Notes under the pieces: model-generated
Told to the model about the DNA's origin: nothing
Database searches by the model: none
What the model saw: only the letters and a program-made list of their open reading frames with translations
Source of the DNA: Symbiodinium natans
Taxonomy: Eukaryota > Sar > Dinophyceae > Suessiales > Symbiodiniaceae
Assembly: GCA_905221605.1 (NCBI GenBank)
Contig: CAJNDS010002681.1
Span: forward strand, 206,501-270,500
Direction of reading: 5' to 3'
DNA: 64,000 nucleotides
Program-made: the position numbers and the translations under genes
Part shown: positions 43,535 to 53,634 of the stretch, piece by piece
Position numbering within the stretch: position 1 is the first letter of the stretch
Layout of the letters: each line of letters opens with the position of its first letter

Positions 43535-43690
43535 GGTTTGGGCGGTTTTGCCGCCAGAGACGGCGTGGGGTGGGATAAACATGTTAGGTGGCCCTCCACT
43601 ATCTGGCCATGGCTGCTCTTCGCATTTCACGAAGCTCTCGAAGCGGGTCTGCATCCCAACCTGCACAGCTTCTGCGCCCTTTCGCAGCAA
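43535..43690 (-). repeat. Repeated coding-like element, copy 2
   Basis: Minus-strand frame reading AVQVGMQTRFESFVKCEEQ and then PWPDSG, matching the copy at 14770-14978 at DNA and protein level. The right edge again joins CAGCAAA to a CCCTAAA array. Confidence 0.55.
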
Positions 43691-43999
43691 ACCCTAAACC
43701 CTAAACCCTAAACCCTAAACCCTAGACAACCCTAAACCCCAAAAACCCTGAACCCTAAACCCCAAACCCTAAACCCTAAACCCTCCATACCAGCATGGCA
43801 GCTGAAGCCTCCACCCCTTACGGTTTAGGGTTTCGGGTTTAGGGTTTAGGATTTAGGGTTTAGGGTTTAGGGGCCTGAATTGGGGTCTTGGGAGCTATTT
43901 GTAGTATAATTACAAAGGGACCATAAGGGAATACATCATACAAACCCTAGAGACCCTATAAACACTGGACGCGACATGGACCCCACAACCTCTCTAAAC

Positions 44000-44122
44000 C
44001 CACAACCCAAAAAGCACCGGCCTGGTCCAAACGTGGGGCGTCTGTGCCCCCCGATGGAATACAACGTCGATGCTTCAATCGGCTCTAGTGTTGAGACCCT
44101 CAAGTCTAAGCTGGAAACCAGA
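44000..44122. CDS. Exon candidate, strand unresolved
   Basis: Minus: strong acceptor TTTCTGGTTTCCAG and a frame reading DLRVSTLEPIEASTLYSIGG. Plus: a frame reading MEYNVDASIGSSVETLKSKL, which loosely recalls a ubiquitin-like fold but lacks a clear donor. The splice site favours minus. Confidence 0.4.
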
Positions 44123-44229
44123 AACCCTAAACCCTAAACCCTAACCCGAAACCCTAAACCCTAGACCACAAACCCCAAACCCCAAACCCCAAACCCTAAA
44201 CCCCAAACCCCAAACCCTAAACCCTAAAC

Positions 44230-44306
44230 CCGCACCACAAGCTTGCAGAGCGTGCCTCGCACTCTTGCTTCGCCTGCCGCCGCTTTGCGGATCTGGCTTG
44301 GCGCTC
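44230..44306 (-). CDS. Exon, charged helix
   Basis: A 77-nt minus-strand exon reading ERQARSAKRRQAKQECEARS and then ASLWC. CCGAACCAG is the acceptor and GTGCGG before GTTTAGGG the donor. Part of the set of R/Q/E/A-rich helical exons. Product not recognised. Confidence 0.65.
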
Positions 44307-44316
44307 CTGGTTCGGG

Positions 44317-44565
44317 TTTAGGGTTTAGGGTGTAGGGTTTAGGATTTAGGGTTTAGGGGTTAGAGTTTAGGGTTTAGGGTTTGGGGTTTAGGGTTTGGCG
44401 TTTGGGGTTTGGGGTTTAGGGTTTAGGGTTTGGGGTTTAGGGTTTGGGGTTTAGGGTTTAGGGTTTGGGGTTTGGGGTTTGGGATTTGGGGTTGGGGTTT
44501 AGGGTTTGGGGTTTAGGGTTTGGGGTTTAGGGTTTGGGGTTTAGGGTTTAGGGTTCAGGGTTCGG
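44317..44565 (+). repeat. Mixed TTTAGGG/TTTGGGG array
   Basis: TTTAGGG and TTTGGGG alternate irregularly over about 35 units. Confidence 0.95.
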
Positions 44566-45025
44566 GTTTGGGCTTCAATTTCCAAACGGGTGACCTTTTT
44601 TGGTTGAATAAAGTTTATAGGGGAACGTAACCCCCTGTATAAGGGAAAAAGAGTATCAAAGGGCATCCTGGTAGAAGGTATCTACCCCCCTGATGCCCGA
44701 CTGAGAGTTGGATCTTTGGTTTCAAAAGGATCCCGGCGGGCGTGGGGTAGTACGATCTATCTATCTATCGATCTGCCTTTAGCTGTGCTCGCCCGGCCCC
44801 CTACCCCAGCCCTAAACCCTAAACCCTAAACCCTGAACCCTGAACCCTAAACCCTATAAGCCCTAAACCCTAAACCCTAAACCCTAAACCCTAAACCCAA
44901 GATCCACGCTTGGATGTGCGAATCCACAGCTTTGTCTTCCACCCTGCGGCTTCCCAAGTTTCCACCCTCGGACTTTGCAGATGTCATGATCTCCTCCTTC
45001 GAACTTTCCGGATTTCCATGTTTAG

Positions 45026-45230
45026 GGTCTAGGGTTTAGGGTTTAGGGTTTAGGGTTTAGGGTGTAGGGTTTAGGGTTTAGGGTTTAGGGTTTAGGGTTT
45101 AGGGTTTAGGGTTTAGGGTTTAGGGTTTAGGGTTTAGGGTTTAGGGTTTAGGGTTTAGGGTTTAGGGTTTAGGGTTTAGGGTCCCTAAACCCTAAACCCC
45201 AAACCCTAAACCCTAAACCCTAACCCTAAA
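45026..45230. repeat. Head-to-head telomere junction
   Basis: A TTTAGGG array (45026-45181) meets a CCCTAAA array directly: TTTAGGG, then T at 45182, then CCCTAAA. Flanking sequences (TTTCCACCCTCGGACTTT near 44960, and its complement-like GTTAGAGGGTGGAAA near 45320) are also inverted, so the junction lies at the centre of a larger palindrome. Confidence 0.9.
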
Positions 45231-45479
45231 GCCTCTAAGCTTTTGGACTTCCGCTCTGGAAAGTTAGGGGTGGGGCTCTGGAAAGTGCCGAGAAAACTGG
45301 AATTTGGAAGATCCGGAAAGTTAGAGGGTGGAAATCAGGTTACCTTGAACCTAAAACCCAGAAGGTTAGAGGGTGGAAATCAGGAAGCCTGGAAATCTGG
45401 AATCTGACCCCTGGACATCTGGAAGGCTGACAAGTGAGCGGGTGGAAGCGCATTGAGCTGGCTAGCCAGACACTAAGGT

Positions 45480-46200
45480 GCTGTAGTCAACGTGGGATTG
45501 AAAGGAGTTCCTGGATTTAGAACCTGAAGTGTAATCAGGTACATGTGAAACAATCATTGAAATATGCATATACTACTTATATGGTCGGTACTCTGGCAAA
45601 AGAAAGAAGGACAACTACCGACTAAATAAGCTTCGGTGTCCAGACAAATATGTTAGTTTATTAGGACTTTCCAGTTGCGGGAACTGATTTAGAAATATAG
45701 TTCATGACATAGGAGGCATGTGCTTCAAACTAGAGGCCATTTGCGAGTCACAGAACTACCCCAACTATCATGCATAACCAACACATCATTAAGTTGAATG
45801 ACCATTTGGCTCTTCTTCAGTTTGAGTACCGGTTTATGAATGGTATTCACACGTTTGACCGTGTTTGCATCGGTATGTTCATTAAGCAAGTAAGAATGCA
45901 TATATTGAGAGTCTCATTTATCGAACTCTCTCAAAGAATTACTTCCATGAAGTGGAAGAACATTTTGAGTCACCTTTTAATTATAGTTATCGTGAGTTTA
46001 GTTCGAATAGTTGGCCCCAGTTATGTCTGCAAGATTTGTTAACCTGACGGTGATGTTAAGCTATTCACAGCTGAGCTGGGGTTTAAGCACATGTCCGTCA
46101 TGAAACTTCACTGAACCCATGATTCGTGCCTACCAAAACGGTTTTCCATGAGACGGATTTCGTTTAAGCCGGCATAGTCCCCACCAACAGAAAGTGAGCA
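45480..46200. other. AT-richer unique block
   Basis: Base composition differs from the rest, without telomere units. A plus-strand frame of 90 codons (45770-46042) is AT-rich and has no exon-like codon bias. Possibly an old insertion of unknown type. Confidence 0.35.
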
Positions 46201-46384
46201 GCCCCATTCATGGCAAGGGATCTCTGCATAATATAAACCTTTGCAATAAAGAGCGGAGAGCATTTACAGACATATGTATATATATATATATTTATATTTA
46301 TATATTTATTTGTTTATTGATTTTTATTTATCTATTTATTTATGTTTATCTATTGAGATGTCTTCAACTATTTTGTTTTGAGGT

Positions 46385-46592
46385 CCGCAGCACCACCTCG
46401 CAATCCAGAAAAGATGTCGATGCTTACATCCGGTCTCTCGTCCGATTATTGCCGTGTATGCAGAACAACCACGAAGGTTTGGCCGTATACCGCTATCAGG
46501 ATGACATGACTGGGATAGAGACATGCTTGCGAATGCCGGAGTGGCGAGAGATCAAAGATCTCCGTGCCAGTGCCAGTACTCGTGCATCCTGA
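46385..46592 (+). CDS. Weak exon candidate
   Basis: After a T-rich tract ending TTTTGAG, a plus-strand frame reads RKDVDAYIRSLVRLLPCMQ and then NNHEGLAVYRYQDDMTG up to TGA. Protein-like, but the minus strand is also open. Product not recognised. Confidence 0.3.
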
Positions 46593-47086
46593 AAGGATGT
46601 TGGTATCAGAGTCCAGATGTGCAGCAAGTGGTCTGCAAGAAAGGACGTGCGTTAGGCAAGTAATCATGTATACCACTCTTTAGAATGACCAGAACTGGGG
46701 CTTCGATCGTGTAAGTCGTGAAAAGACCACTGCGGCCAGGCTTCGTACGTACGAAAACAGCTTGCTTTGGAATGGATTCCGTTTTAAGGAAATGTCGGTG
46801 TAAGTGACATGGATGTGTAGAAACATGCTGCAGGAAATATGCTATTGCTGCAGCAAAGTATCGGAATTTGCTGTGTTCTCGATGTGTTGTAGAAGCCAGA
46901 CAAGGAGAAGAGGGATGGTGCAATAGAGAGACGAAGGCAGTTGTGGATGTTGGGGGAAGGTGGAAGGGAGGGGTTTCTGCCTCCATGTTGCGGTAGCTTG
47001 TCATATCATGTTCCTCAACCCTAAACCCTAAACCCTAAACCCCAATGAAACTGAGACCTTCAACCTCACAACCGAACCCCCCTCAG

Positions 47087-47283
47087 CCCGCCCGTGCACC
47101 GCCTGCATCGCATCTTGGACGGGCTGTACCTGCACCTTCTCCGCCTCACGGAAGGGTGTCGCTGTTTGCCCACAGGATGGGGGGGAGCAGGCCGAATCAT
47201 CAGCACTGTATACGAGATACTGCCGGACATGTTTGGGATGTTGGAAGGTGATGAATGGAGTCGGGGTGAAAGGGGGGGGGAAG
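47087..47283 (+). CDS. Plus-strand exon before an H2 intron
   Basis: A 197-nt exon that follows ACCCCCCTCAG, a pyrimidine-rich acceptor. It reads VHRLHRILDGLYLHLLRLTE, then CRCLPTGWGGAGRIISTVYE and ILPDMFGMLEGDEWSRG. It ends GGGAAG before GTACAAGG, the exact start of an H2 hairpin. Skipping the hairpin joins in phase to 47425. Product not recognised. Confidence 0.65.
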
Positions 47284-47424
47284 GTACAAGGTTCATGGGT
47301 AGTTGATGATAAGCATGGTCACTGTACTTATAATGAATTGTACGGGTATTTGCATGGTCACTATACTTATAACCTTGCTTAAGGCACTTAGAACCCTACT
47401 GATACGTACCCGTGAACCTCCAAG
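47284..47424 (+). mobile_element. H2 hairpin acting as a 141-nt intron
   Basis: Starts GTACAAGGTTCATGGG and ends GTGAACCTCCAAG, so the element itself has GT-AG ends. Removing it joins two open frames (phase 1) and leads to a stop 29 codons later. The arms are inverted and degenerate in the middle. Confidence 0.7.
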
Positions 47425-47513
47425 TGGAGATGCCAAGGCAAAGAGTACGTGTAGGGACTGACTTTGCGCAGAGGTTGGCTTCAGAGCACATGGGGCCACG
47501 GATGGGAGATTAA
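47425..47513 (+). CDS. Terminal exon after the H2 intron
   Basis: Completes the split codon G-TG and reads EMPRQRVRVGTDFAQRLASE and then HMGPRMGD and TAA. The basic tail fits a C-terminus. Product not recognised. Confidence 0.6.
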
Positions 47514-47910
47514 GGGCGAGGCTCGCTTGGGGAGGGTTTAGGAAGACGGTTTCGGGTCTTGGGTTTAGGGCTTTGGGGACAGACCACAAACACCCCCTTG
47601 ACCAACATGCCATGACCTTGTACAATGCCAAGGCAGCTCCCAAACTCTTTGGCTCCTCAAGCCTCAACCCTAAATCCTAAACCTAAACCCTAAACCCTAA
47701 ACCCTAAACTCGGCATCCCTGAACCCCCAAACCCCCCCAAAGCCCCTAAACACAACACCCTAACACCTGAAGCCCCAAACACAAAACCACGTGGAGGGGT
47801 CCCTTGATGGTCCCCTATAAAGATAGTGCAGCACCCGCATAAACGGGACCAAGCTGACATGAACCTTGGGATAGCTAAGGGGTTGGGGAGCCAACCTGGT
47901 TGCAATGGGT

Positions 47911-48068
47911 TGGTTTAGGGTTTAGGGTTTAGGGTTTAGGGTTTAGGGTTTAGGGTTTAGGGTTTAGGGTTTAGGGTTTAGGGTTTAGGGTTTAGGGTTT
48001 AGGGTTTAGGGTTTAGGGCTTAGGGCTTAGGGCTTAGGGTGTAGGGTGTAGGGTGTAGGGTGTAGGGT
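47911..48068 (+). repeat. TTTAGGG array with variant tail
   Basis: TTTAGGG, then grouped GCTTAGG and TGTAGGG variants at the right edge. Confidence 0.95.
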
Positions 48069-48099
48069 CTACCCGATATAGGGAAACATCCGGCACAAC

Positions 48100-48166
48100 C
48101 GTCGGCCTGCTCCTTCTGGTCGCGCCACGCAGCCAGGAGCTGCCGACGCTCCGAGTGGAGTGCCTC
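48100..48166 (-). CDS. Exon, charged helix
   Basis: A 67-nt minus-strand exon reading EALHSERRQLLAAWRDQKEQ and then AD. GGATGTCAG is the acceptor and GACG before GTTGTG the donor. Plus strand is open too (LLLLVAPRSQELPTLRV), but the helix resembles the exons at 41795 and 44230. Confidence 0.55.
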
Positions 48167-48241
48167 CTGACATCCACAGGCTTAAGTACATAGGGTTTAG
48201 GGTTTGGGGTTTAGGGTTTCGGGTTTAGGGTTCAGGGCCAA

Positions 48242-48349
48242 CTTGGAGGTTCATGGGTGGCTATAAGTCGCGCTATAAGTAGGGTAACTATATCTACAAC
48301 CCTATTTAGGGTACTCTTAACCCTACTAGAACTACCATGAACTTCCAAG
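48242..48349. mobile_element. H2 hairpin element
   Basis: CTTGGAGGTTCATGGG and CCATGAACTTCCAAG ends; TA only on the right. Confidence 0.7.
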
Positions 48350-48646
48350 TATGGGGTTAAGGGATTCAGGGGGGTAGGGGTTCGGATTTAGGGGAAGTGG
48401 GGTGATCGCTTTAGGTTGGGGTGCCAAATTGCCCAAGGCTTGTGGGCTCAGGCTTGTGGGCTTGGTGCTTGAGGCTCCGTGACCGCGGCTCGAAAATATA
48501 GGGTTTTGTATCGGGTTCAGGGTTTAGGACCCTACACCCCCTAGAACTGCCAACGCTTCAGCCCCTTTGAACCTAAAACCATGCACACTCTCAACAGTCA
48601 AAACCCTTAACCCTAAACCCCATACCCTAAACCCTAAACTGGCGAG

Positions 48647-48869
48647 AGCACCGCTGCCCGTGGGTGCTCGAGCTCTGTGGCGAGCCTACGGGCCTGGGAG
48701 GGTCACGCCTCTCAGCACAACCCCTGCGGACCGCGTTTTCTGAGGTCCGGCTGCCCTGGACCCTCCCCCCCCAGGGCGACCGGATTCCTGAATCGGTTTC
48801 TGTCGAAAACCTCCTAACCTTCGGTCCTCAGGCCATTCTGAAGCAGGGGCCGGTCGAGAGCCATGGAGG
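48647..48869 (+). CDS. Plus-strand exon
   Basis: A 223-nt frame without stops that follows CTGGCGAG and ends ATGGAGG before GTGACT. It reads HRCPWVLELCGEPTGLGGSR, then PLRTAFSEVRLPWTLPPQG and PESVSVENLLTFGPQAILK. Its phase would also fit the donor at 47283, so it could be an alternative 3' partner. Product not recognised. Confidence 0.55.
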
Positions 48870-48905
48870 GTGACTCCAACTTTCTATCTTTGCTTTCAAG
48901 AAAGG

Positions 48906-48928
48906 CCCCCCCCCCCCCCCCCCCCCCC
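48906..48928. repeat. Poly-C tract
   Basis: 23 C in a row, 37 bp beyond the exon donor. Confidence 0.95.
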
Positions 48929-49112
48929 GCCTAGAAAGGTTGGGGGGCAGAGCCCTGAATCTTGAAAAGAGAATAGTTCGGGTGGGGGGTCGGGGCCACT
49001 AAACTATGCAAGCGCGCGATAGGGAGCGACCCTAAATCGAAAGAGACGGCGCGCTCCCCGCGCTCGTACACTGATACGCACCTTATTAAACCCTAAACCC
49101 TAAACCCTAAAC

Positions 49113-49225
49113 CCCGAAGCGGCCTGCTCGTAGATCCACTTGCCATGGGCCACCAGGGCCTCGTGGCTCTTTCCAGGAAGAAGGAGCTGCGCCTTCAAGC
49201 ACATGAGGGCCCGGAGAGCCACCCC
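49113..49225 (-). CDS. Exon, TPR-like helices
   Basis: A 113-nt minus-strand exon reading VALRALMCLKAQLLLPGKSH and then EALVAHGKWIYEQAAS. The spacing of A, L, G and the final A resembles two helices of a TPR-type repeat, which would bind partner proteins. It follows AAACCCTGAG and ends TTCGGG before GTTTAGGG. Strong coding signal; family call is tentative. Confidence 0.65.
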
Positions 49226-49230
49226 CTCAG

Positions 49231-49330
49231 GGTTTAGGGTTTAGGGTTTAGGGTTTAGGGTTTAGGGTTTAGGGTTTAGGGCTTAGGGCTTAGGGTTTAG
49301 GGTTTAGGGTTTAGGGTTTAGGGTTTAGGT
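49231..49330 (+). repeat. Telomere-like array, TTTAGGG orientation
   Basis: Serves as the 3' end of the upstream intron on the minus strand (CCCTAAACCCTGAG before the exon). Confidence 0.95.
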
Positions 49331-50211
49331 TTGGGAAAATTACATATTATACTGACTGGCGTTAGACCTACACCTAGTCAGCCAGATCCTACTGAACAAA
49401 ATAGAATGTGGAATATCTTTACTAACATGTAACGAAAAAATAGGTACTAAATTAACTGAACATTTGCAATTGATCCTGCTTGCGGGTGTGGGGTTTAGGG
49501 TTTAAGGTTTAGAGTTCAGAGGGCTCAGGGTTCATAGGATTTAGGGCGCAGCATGTTGGGAACGAGGGTTTCGAAGATTGGGCTTAGCAAGGTCCTGATG
49601 TCACTGAGATCCCCTATGTCGGGCGCATGAACGCAGTAGCGCTTTGGAGTTGATGGCTTAGGGCGCAGGATTTCGGGTTCAGACTTAGGGTTTAGGGTTT
49701 CTGGTCCGTGAAATACTAGACCCAAAAGGCAACCTAGGAATAAACAGGGTACCCGTGTTGGTTCAAAGGGGCTTATCAGGGAACCCAACCCAAAAAGAAA
49801 GGGAATAGGGACCTACGCTGGGTCCCAGAATATGGAGGAGGTTCATGATCCAAGCCGCAGACCCTGAAGCCCTAAGGGAATAGAAGCGCATAAGGAGAAT
49901 AGTAAGGGCAACCTTTAGTGGTACAACCTTAGGGGTACCCTAAACCCTAAACCCGAAACCCTAAACCCTAAACCTTAAACCCAATCATCCCTTGAATGAC
50001 CCAAGTTAAGCCGCAGACCCTGAAGCCCTAACACTGCAGCTTTTGGTGTCTGGATCTGCCTCGCGAGGCCTAAACCCTAAACCCTAAACCCTAAGCCCTG
50101 AGCCCCAAACCCTAATCCCTAAACCCTAAACCCGAAACCCTAAACCCTAAACCCCAAACCCTAAACCCCAAACCCTACGCCGCTCTTTTCTCCTTCCTCG
50201 GCTGGTCCGCG

Positions 50212-50303
50212 CTACTTCTTCGACTTCTCCACGGCGCCGCGCCCGGGGCGGAAGAGCATCGCCACGCCCTCGGAGGCCGAGACCTCCCAGGACTCCTGGG
50301 CCG
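50212..50303 (-). CDS. Terminal exon candidate
   Basis: Minus-strand frame with nearly all codons ending in G or C: AQESWEVSASEGVAMLFRPG and then RGAVEKSKK and TAG, entered after GCCTTAG. The plus strand is equally open (RYFFDFSTAPRPGRKS), so strand is not certain. Confidence 0.45.
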
Positions 50304-50758
50304 CTAAGGCTACGGAACTTAGGGGGTTTAGGGTTTAGGGTTTAGGGTTTAGGGTTTAGAGTTTAGGGTTTAGGGTTCAGGGTTCAGGGTTTAGGGTTTA
50401 GGGTTTAGGGTTTAGAGTTTAGGGTTTAGGGTTCAGGGTTCAGGGATTAGGGTTTAGGGTTTAGGGTTTACCTGCACGCCGCAACTACCCGTGAATAAAG
50501 GGGACATATATACCCTACTGTTACGGTTGAAAGGTAGTTGGGGGGTGCTGGTAGGGCTCAGGGTTTTAGGGCTGAGGGCTTAGGGTCTTAGGGTTTAGGG
50601 GGTGTTTCAGGGGGGCCTCAGGGTTTAGGAAATTTGGGGAGTTTGGGGGAATTTAGGATTTGGGGGTTTGGGGTTTCTGGTGTCTTTCGTTGGCTGAGGG
50701 GCTCGGACATATTTCGTTGAAGACCCAGGGATGGGAACGGCATGAAAGCTAAACTCTA

Positions 50759-50909
50759 CTTGAAGGTCCGTGGTACTTACTAACCACTTATAACTGTACT
50801 TATAACCCTACTTATAATACCCCTAAAGGGCCTTATAGGGGTTATCCCAATTATAAGTAGGGTTATAAGTACAGTTCTAATTGGTTAGTAAGTACCATGA
50901 ACCTTCAAG
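50759..50909. mobile_element. H2 hairpin element
   Basis: CTTGAAGGTCCGTGG and CCATGAACCTTCAAG ends with TA on both sides; close in sequence to the 24.7 kb copy. Confidence 0.8.
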
Positions 50910-51304
50910 TAACCTCGCTGGAGCCCTAAACGCCCGCCAAGGTGCGCGATGCACGTTGCATTGCCAAACCTGCACGATCCAAACCCCCGGCCGTTTGTGA
51001 CTTTGCTTAACTAACCATATTATAACAAGGGCACCCTTCTTTTCGGGTTGGATACTCCGTATCTAACAAAAAAGGGGAGAAGGGTGCCATTGGACCCTAA
51101 ACCCCAAACCCCAAACCCCAAACCCCAAACCCAAAACCCTAAACCCAAACCCCCAAAACCCTGGCTAGCAAGGTAAAGAAAAGCAAAGGGTCAGGGAGAC
51201 GATCACTTCACAACGCCTCGGAGAGGGAGGAGTGGTAAGGTTCAAGGTGCACTGAAGAGAAGAACTTAGGGGCTGAATACCCTAGCCCAAAAAAGGCTAA
51301 CCTT

Positions 51305-51430
51305 TCCCTAAACCCTAAACCCTAAACCCCAAACCCTAAACCCTCCTAAACCCAAACCCTAAACCCTAAACCCTAAACCCTAAACCCTAAACCCTAAACC
51401 CTAAACCCTAAACCCTAAACCCTAAACCCG
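51305..51430 (-). repeat. Telomere-like array, CCCTAAA orientation
   Basis: About 17 units, clean on the right half. Confidence 0.95.
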
Positions 51431-51776
51431 AAATTCTTGTAATAGGATTATATGTAGAGCAAGCAAGAGCATCGAGGATACTCCAGAACGCATGCCCGTC
51501 CGACCGAAACCCCAAGCATGAACGACGAGCCCGGATCTTGACGACGATTTCAGGATTCGGGGAAAAAGTGCGATCTACCGGGTTTACCCAGGGACGCCCA
51601 TGAAAGAATATTCCTTAAAGAAAGGAGGGTTCCATAGCTAGTTTAAGAAAGAATTAAGGGGTATTGGGGTCTCTGAGTTCGGGGAGTTGAAGAGCAGTTC
51701 CCACCGTCTCGCCGCCCTCGTCGACATCGCGGCCGCACTCGTGCGTGACTCCCCAGACCCAGCCTGGGTGTTGGGG

Positions 51777-51792
51777 GTTTAGGGTTTAGGGT

Positions 51793-51873
<81 letters not shown>

Positions 51874-51885
51874 GGTTCAGGGTTG
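51777..51885 (+). repeat. TTGAGGG array
   Basis: Twelve or more TTGAGGG units after two TTTAGGG units. Confidence 0.95.
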
Positions 51886-51902
51886 ACCCTAAGCCCTATA
51901 CA

Positions 51903-52003
51903 TTGGGATGTTCCCCTTTACACTAAGTCCTTCATGGGAATTGTAGTAGGGGCACTAGAATCCCTATTAATTAAGGACTGTCAGGAAAAGGGGAACATCC
52001 CAA
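51903..52003. mobile_element. H1 hairpin element
   Basis: TTGGGATGTTCCCCTTTACA and AAAGGGGAACATCCCAA give complete ends, the best definition of H1 termini in the window. Confidence 0.8.
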
Positions 52004-52419
52004 CCAAGCCCTATAAACCCTGAACCCCTGGGTTTACGGTTTCCAGGACTCGGGCATCGGGCTTCGAGGATAGAAGGTTCCGAGGCAGAGCAAGCCAGTG
52101 CTTCGGCAAGCAAGCGTGAGACGGAAAGCCATCCGGAAACCCAAGAAACCCAAAAACCTCAGCACCAAGACCCGACCCCAAGGGCCTCCCTCAACCCGAA
52201 TGGGTTTACGGAAATGGTGGGCTAAGGTCCCCCTAATTTCGGAAACCCCAAATCAGCTTTGGCAGCAGGCATCGACCCGCCCCGAGCAAGTGCTTGAAAC
52301 CATCAGAATCTTCATAAGAACCCCCTACGGACTGCGTAGGTCGAGGTGCGATATTCAATATCCTGAACCCTAAACCCTAAACCTAAACACTACTAAACCC
52401 TAAACCCTAAACACTAAAC

Positions 52420-52503
52420 CCTGCCGCCACTGGAGCCCAGCGTTGGCCGCCATGGAAGTGCCAAGTCCAAGACCACCTGAGAGCGGCTCGTCACCTCGGG
52501 GCT
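52420..52503 (-). CDS. Exon candidate
   Basis: Minus-strand acceptor GCACCCCCAG and donor GGCAGG before GTTTAG; frame [20 protein letters not shown]. On the plus strand GCCGCCATGG starts a frame [19 protein letters not shown], a possible first exon. I prefer minus for its two good borders. Confidence 0.4.
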
Positions 52504-52524
52504 CTGGGGGTGCAGGCTTTCGGG

Positions 52525-52690
52525 TTCAGGATTTAGGGATAGGGTTATAGGGGTTATAGGGGTTATAGGGGTTATAGGGGTTATAGGGGTTATAGGGGTT
52601 ATAGGGGTTATAGGGGTTATAGGGGTTATAGGGGTTATAGGGGTTATAGGGGTTATAGGGGTTATAGGGGTTATAGGGGATATAGGTGTT
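52525..52690 (+). repeat. TTATAGGGG nonamer array
   Basis: About 15 units of a 9-bp variant, followed by irregular TTTAGGG-like sequence to about 52950. Confidence 0.95.
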
Positions 52691-53410
52691 TTAGGGGTTT
52701 AGGGTTCAGGATTTAGGGATTTAGGATTTAGGGGTTTTGGGTTTAGGGGTTAGAGGTTTAGGGTTTAGGGTTCAGGATTTGGGGTTTGGGGTTTAAGGGT
52801 CTTCGGTTTATGGGTTTAGGGGTTTAGGGTTCAGGGTTTGGGGTTTAGGGCTTTAGGGGTTTAGTGTTTATGGGTTTGTGGGTTTGGAGTTTAGCGAGGC
52901 CTCCGGGGTTGTAGGCTTTGAGGTTTAGGGTTCAAGGGTCTGCAAGGTTTAGGGCCTTTCTCCGTCTCTCGGCCTCGGGTTTTGGGGGATTCAAGGCTTT
53001 AGAGGTTGAGGGTTTCGAGTTTTTTCGGTTTGGGTGTGCAGGGCTTTTTCCACTTTGGGAAACCTAAACCGTAAACCCTAAACCCTAAACTCGCAATTCG
53101 GGGCTCCGGCTTTTCGGGCTGAATATTGTTGCGGGGGGGGGGGGGGGGGTTCATGGGAAGTGCTCCTCCGAAAGTAGTGCGGGAGCCCCCGGGAGCCTCA
53201 AGATTTAGGGTTTGGGGTTTGGGGTTTAGGGTTTAGGGTTTAGGGTTCGGGGCTTAGGGTTTAGGGTTCAGGGCTTAGGGTTCAGGGCCACACCATCCCG
53301 TCGAAAGGGGTAGGCTTCGAAACCATGCGCAAGTGGGTTAGGGGGGGCTTCATCCAAAATATGTGGGCCTTTTGGGCGAACTCGATGAGGATGGGCCTTT
53401 TTTCGACCCT

Positions 53411-53503
53411 GCTTCCCCTTATACTAACAGCCCTTCATAGGGATTGTAGTACCCCCTCATCATAATCCCTATTAAGGACTGCTAGTACACAGGGGGAAAA
53501 CCC
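53411..53503. mobile_element. H1 hairpin element
   Basis: CTTCCCCTTATACTAACAG and CTAGTACACAGGGGGAAAA; central arms AGGGATTGTAGTA and TAATCCCT pair. A CCCTAAA array begins at its right end. Confidence 0.7.
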
Positions 53504-53529
53504 TAAACCCTAAACCCTAAACCCTAAAC

Positions 53530-53619
53530 TTCGAACAACACCTCATGAAGCCGCTTCTCCCGCCAGTTCGGAACAGGAGCTACGACCGCCGAGTCCGTCT
53601 GGCTCACGGTCTCGTAATC
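53530..53619 (-). CDS. Exon
   Basis: A 90-nt minus-strand exon reading DYETVSQTDSAVVAPVPNWR and then EKRLHEVLFE, with GGCCGCGAG as acceptor and TTCGAA before GTTTAGGG as donor. Exactly 30 codons. Strong coding character; product not recognised. Confidence 0.65.
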
Positions 53620-53634
53620 CTCGCGGCCCGAAAC

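Noticed and set aside
44040-44110. Ubiquitin-like domain on the plus strand
   Set aside because: Short, lacks a clear donor, and the minus strand has a stronger acceptor.
45770-46042. A 90-codon frame in the AT-rich block as a retrotransposon protein
   Set aside because: No recognisable reverse transcriptase, integrase or protease motif on either strand.
46606-47004. A 132-codon minus-strand frame
   Set aside because: Length is notable but there is no family resemblance, codon bias is weak and no splice borders fit; composition can explain it.
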